A stretch of 64,000 nt of DNA from contig NZ_AKVN02000001.1 in the NCBI RefSeq assembly GCF_000271485.2, forward strand, positions 3,001,501 to 3,065,500, in the 5' to 3' direction. Numbering within the stretch: the first letter of the stretch is position 1; each line of letters opens with the position of its first letter. The notes below the pieces were generated by a model, which worked only from the letters and a program-made list of their open reading frames with translations, had not been told where the DNA came from and ran no database searches. Shown here in pieces: positions 61,806-64,000 of this stretch. Made by a program: the position numbers and the translations under genes. Source of the stretch: Pelosinus fermentans DSM 17108. Lineage in GTDB: Bacteria > Bacillota > Negativicutes > DSM-13327.

Positions 61806-64000
61806 GCCAAGCTACCTCCTTCAACTTGCGAACTGCAACATAGATATCTCTTTGATTGCCAATTGGCCCGTAATAGTTAAACCCATAGCTAAGCTGGGCA
61901 TATCCGCCAATACATTGAGTGGGCTTCACATGAACCCGTGTAGGACTATTGTGGGTACCGCCTCGCTGACCGGTAATGGCTGAACCTGGGACATTGATAT
62001 GCTTATCTTGGGCGTGATACATATAAAGAGTACCCCTGGGCATACGGTGACTCACCACTACTCTGGCGGCAACGACACCATTACGGTTATATACTTCTAC
62101 CCAGTCATTATCTTTAAGATCTGCCTGCAAGGCGTCCTGATGGTTCACCCATACATGAGGCCCACCGCGGAATAAGGTCAGCATATGCAGGTTATCTTGA
62201 TAGGTACTGTGTATATTCCATTTGCCATGGGGGGTAAGATATCGCAGCACAATCTCCTTACCTGCTGCTAAGGGTTTATGTTCTTTGCCAGCAAACAGTA
62301 CCGGTGATAAAGTCGGTTTATATACAGGCATGGCTTCACCAAACTCCAGCATGATTTCATGATCGATATAGAAATGCTGCCGTCCTGTCAATGTGCGAAA
62401 AGGCATCAAATGATCGATACTGGTAGTAAAGGGTGAATAGCGCTTATTTCCTTGATTGGAACCAGTAAACACAGGTGTGGGAATAACTTGCCTAGGCTGC
62501 ACCGTAATGTCATTAAAAGTAAACTTTTCTCCCGCCCGGCCAGCGCTGATATCTTTAAGCTCCATACCCGTTTTCTTTTCCGCATCTTCCCAAGCCTTCA
62601 TGGCTAATTTGCCATTAGTAGCACTTGACAATGTAAGGATTGCTTCTGCCGCTTGACGAGCAGTCTCAATAGCAGGTCGACCGAAAGCCACACCTGGCAC
62701 CGTAATCTGCCCATTACTCTTTTTTAGTTCCTCATACTGTTCTTTAACAGGAAAAGCAATACCATGGGCCCCCACTGGATTTTTTCCTAACAATGGACCA
62801 AGGGAAGTAAATTTATTATAAATTTCTTTATAATCCCGCTCCACCATTACCAGATTCGGCATCGTCTTTCCAGGCACCGCTTCTACTTCCCCTTTGCGCC
62901 AATCCAGCACCTTGCCAAAAGGCTGGGCAATCTCGCCTGGCGAATCATGCATAAGAGGCACTGCCACGATATCTTGTTGCACCTCAGGCAGATATTCTTT
63001 TGCTGTAGTGGAAAAGGCCTTGGCTAAACTTTTGAAAATATCCCAATCTGATTTGGCTTCCCAAGGTGGATTAATAGCTGGATTGAACGGATGAACAAAA
63101 GGATGCATATCCGTACTGCTTAAATCTGTTTTTTCATACCAAGTAGCTGCAGGCAGTACAATATCAGAATAAAGCGCCGTGCCAGCCATACGAAAATCTA
63201 TAGTAACCAATAAATCCAGCTTACCTTCTGGCGGTGCATTATTCCACGTAACTTCCTCTGGTCTTAGCTCTTCATTCGGTTCCGATAAGAGACCATGAGA
63301 TGCTCCCAGTAGATATTTCAGAAAATACTCATGCCCTTTACCAGAACTAGAAATCAGGTTAGAACGCCAGACAAATAATCCACGAGGGTGATTCTTCCTG
63401 TTGTCAGGGTCTTCTACGGCAAAAGACATGGATTTGTCCTTGAGTTTTTCAACGACATGACGGATGACTTGTTCGGAAGTTTCAGCTCCTGCTTGACTGG
63501 CTTTAGTACTCAGCTGTAAAGGATTTTCACTAAACTGAGGGTAGGAAGGCATCCATCCAAGTCTAGCGGCTAACACATTATAGTCTGCGGGATGGCTATA
63601 GCGGCTTTTAGTGACTGTTGGTGATTTTAGTCCATCCATGCTATGTGTTTCATACTGCCACTGGTTGGTGGCAAAATAAAAAAAGGAGGTCGCATTCTGC
63701 AGACGGGGAGGCATTGACCAGTCACGAGCAAATGCTACTGTACCCCAGCCTTCGATAGGACGACACTTCTCCTGTCCTACATAATGAGCCCAACCACCGC
63801 CATTTACGCCCTGACAGCCAGTTAGGATTACCAAATTTAATATAGCCCGATAAATGGTATCTCCATTAAACCAATGATTAATGCCTGCTCCCATGATAAT
63901 CATGGACCGCCCCAACGTATCGGCAGCATTTTGGGCAAATTCTCTAGCTATCTGAATCACTAATTCCGTTTCCACATTCGTATGTTTCTTTTGCCAAGCC
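61795..64000 (-). CDS. narG: Respiratory nitrate reductase alpha subunit, N-terminal part beyond window edge
   Basis: The C-terminal ~735 residues are present; the frame stays open to the right edge (upstream codons read AWQKKHTNVETELVIQ), and NarG is usually about 1220 residues. Visible blocks are AADTLGRSMIIMGAGINHWF, GCQGVNGGGWAHYVGQEKCR, SDIVLPAATWYEKTDLSSTD and YNRNGVVAARVVVSHRMPRG, with GSAITGQRGGTHNSPTRVHV near the end. It holds the Mo-bis-MGD active site that reduces nitrate to nitrite. The Asp ligand and the FS0 cluster lie outside the window. An internal reading from 63975 is only an open-frame artefact of the edge. Confidence 0.97.
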   Translation of the reverse strand, partial: AWQKKHTNVETELVIQIAREFAQNAADTLGRSMIIMGAGINHWFNGDTIYRAILNLVILTGCQGVNGGGWAHYVGQEKCRPIEGWGTVAFARDWSMPPRLQNATSFFYFATNQWQYETHSMDGLKSPTVTKSRYSHPADYNVLAARLGWMPSYPQFSENPLQLSTKASQAGAETSEQVIRHVVEKLKDKSMSFAVEDPDNRKNHPRGLFVWRSNLISSSGKGHEYFLKYLLGASHGLLSEPNEELRPEEVTWNNAPPEGKLDLLVTIDFRMAGTALYSDIVLPAATWYEKTDLSSTDMHPFVHPFNPAINPPWEAKSDWDIFKSLAKAFSTTAKEYLPEVQQDIVAVPLMHDSPGEIAQPFGKVLDWRKGEVEAVPGKTMPNLVMVERDYKEIYNKFTSLGPLLGKNPVGAHGIAFPVKEQYEELKKSNGQITVPGVAFGRPAIETARQAAEAILTLSSATNGKLAMKAWEDAEKKTGMELKDISAGRAGEKFTFNDITVQPRQVIPTPVFTGSNQGNKRYSPFTTSIDHLMPFRTLTGRQHFYIDHEIMLEFGEAMPVYKPTLSPVLFAGKEHKPLAAGKEIVLRYLTPHGKWNIHSTYQDNLHMLTLFRGGPHVWVNHQDALQADLKDNDWVEVYNRNGVVAARVVVSHRMPRGTLYMYHAQDKHINVPGSAITGQRGGTHNSPTRVHVKPTQCIGGYAQLSYGFNYYGPIGNQRDIYVAVRKLKEVAWLED

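Overview
The window looks like part of a low-GC Bacillota chromosome. Strong AGGAGG-type ribosome binding sites, frequent TTG/GTG starts, a PyrR-type pyr leader, NreABC-like sensing and a methylmalonyl-CoA decarboxylase-type carboxyltransferase all fit. A Negativicutes relative such as Pelosinus or Sporomusa is my best inference from overall gene content, but no 16S or outer-membrane gene here proves it. Most of the window is chromosomal housekeeping plus an anaerobic nitrate-respiration block. There is no phage, insertion sequence, CRISPR array or integrase that I can see.

Layout. 1-6.1 kb: a truncated HlyC/CorC membrane protein, a five-tRNA cluster, an orphan CheY with an unknown partner, a nitrate/sulfonate-family ABC importer, and a second tRNA cluster that repeats tRNA-Gly and tRNA-Asp. 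6.2-16.1 kb: a complete UMP-biosynthesis operon in the order pyrB-pyrC-carA-carB-pyrK-pyrD-pyrF-pyrE (minus strand), headed by two promoters in tandem, each followed by its own PyrR-type attenuator. 16.2-20.2 kb: a monocistronic carboxyltransferase, a new small ORF, a broken LysR regulator gene and a DUF815 ATPase. 20.2-28.4 kb: DNA repair and replication genes (ung, mutM, polA), coaE, a lytic transglycosylase, a peptide-binding lipoprotein and two tRNA-Leu genes. 28.5-34.7 kb: an L,D-transpeptidase, a PAS histidine kinase, and an accessory patch of small ORFs and a gene remnant between two near-identical tRNA-Leu(CAA) genes. 34.7-46.7 kb: transporters, D-amino-acid transaminase, acyltransferase, pyruvate kinase and DnaE. 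46.8-51.4 kb: a binding-protein homologue without signal peptide, a U32 peptidase and a class III aminotransferase.

51.5-64 kb is one functional block on the minus strand. It holds narG (cut by the window edge), narH, narJ, narI, then nreA-nreB-nreC (GAF nitrate-sensor-like protein, PAS kinase with a CX2CX11CX2C iron-sulfur motif, NarL-type regulator), then moaA, mobB, moaC and a MOSC-Mog fusion for molybdenum cofactor, and finally a stand-alone molybdopterin oxidoreductase. Sensing of nitrate and oxygen, cofactor supply and the enzyme itself are thus encoded together.

I did not find a clearly unprecedented system. The observations most worth a second look are the duplicated PyrR control module, the possible alternative RNA folding in the moaA leader, the tRNA-bracketed accessory patch with its decayed gene, the signal-less periplasmic-type binding protein, and the several unknown small or orphan proteins.
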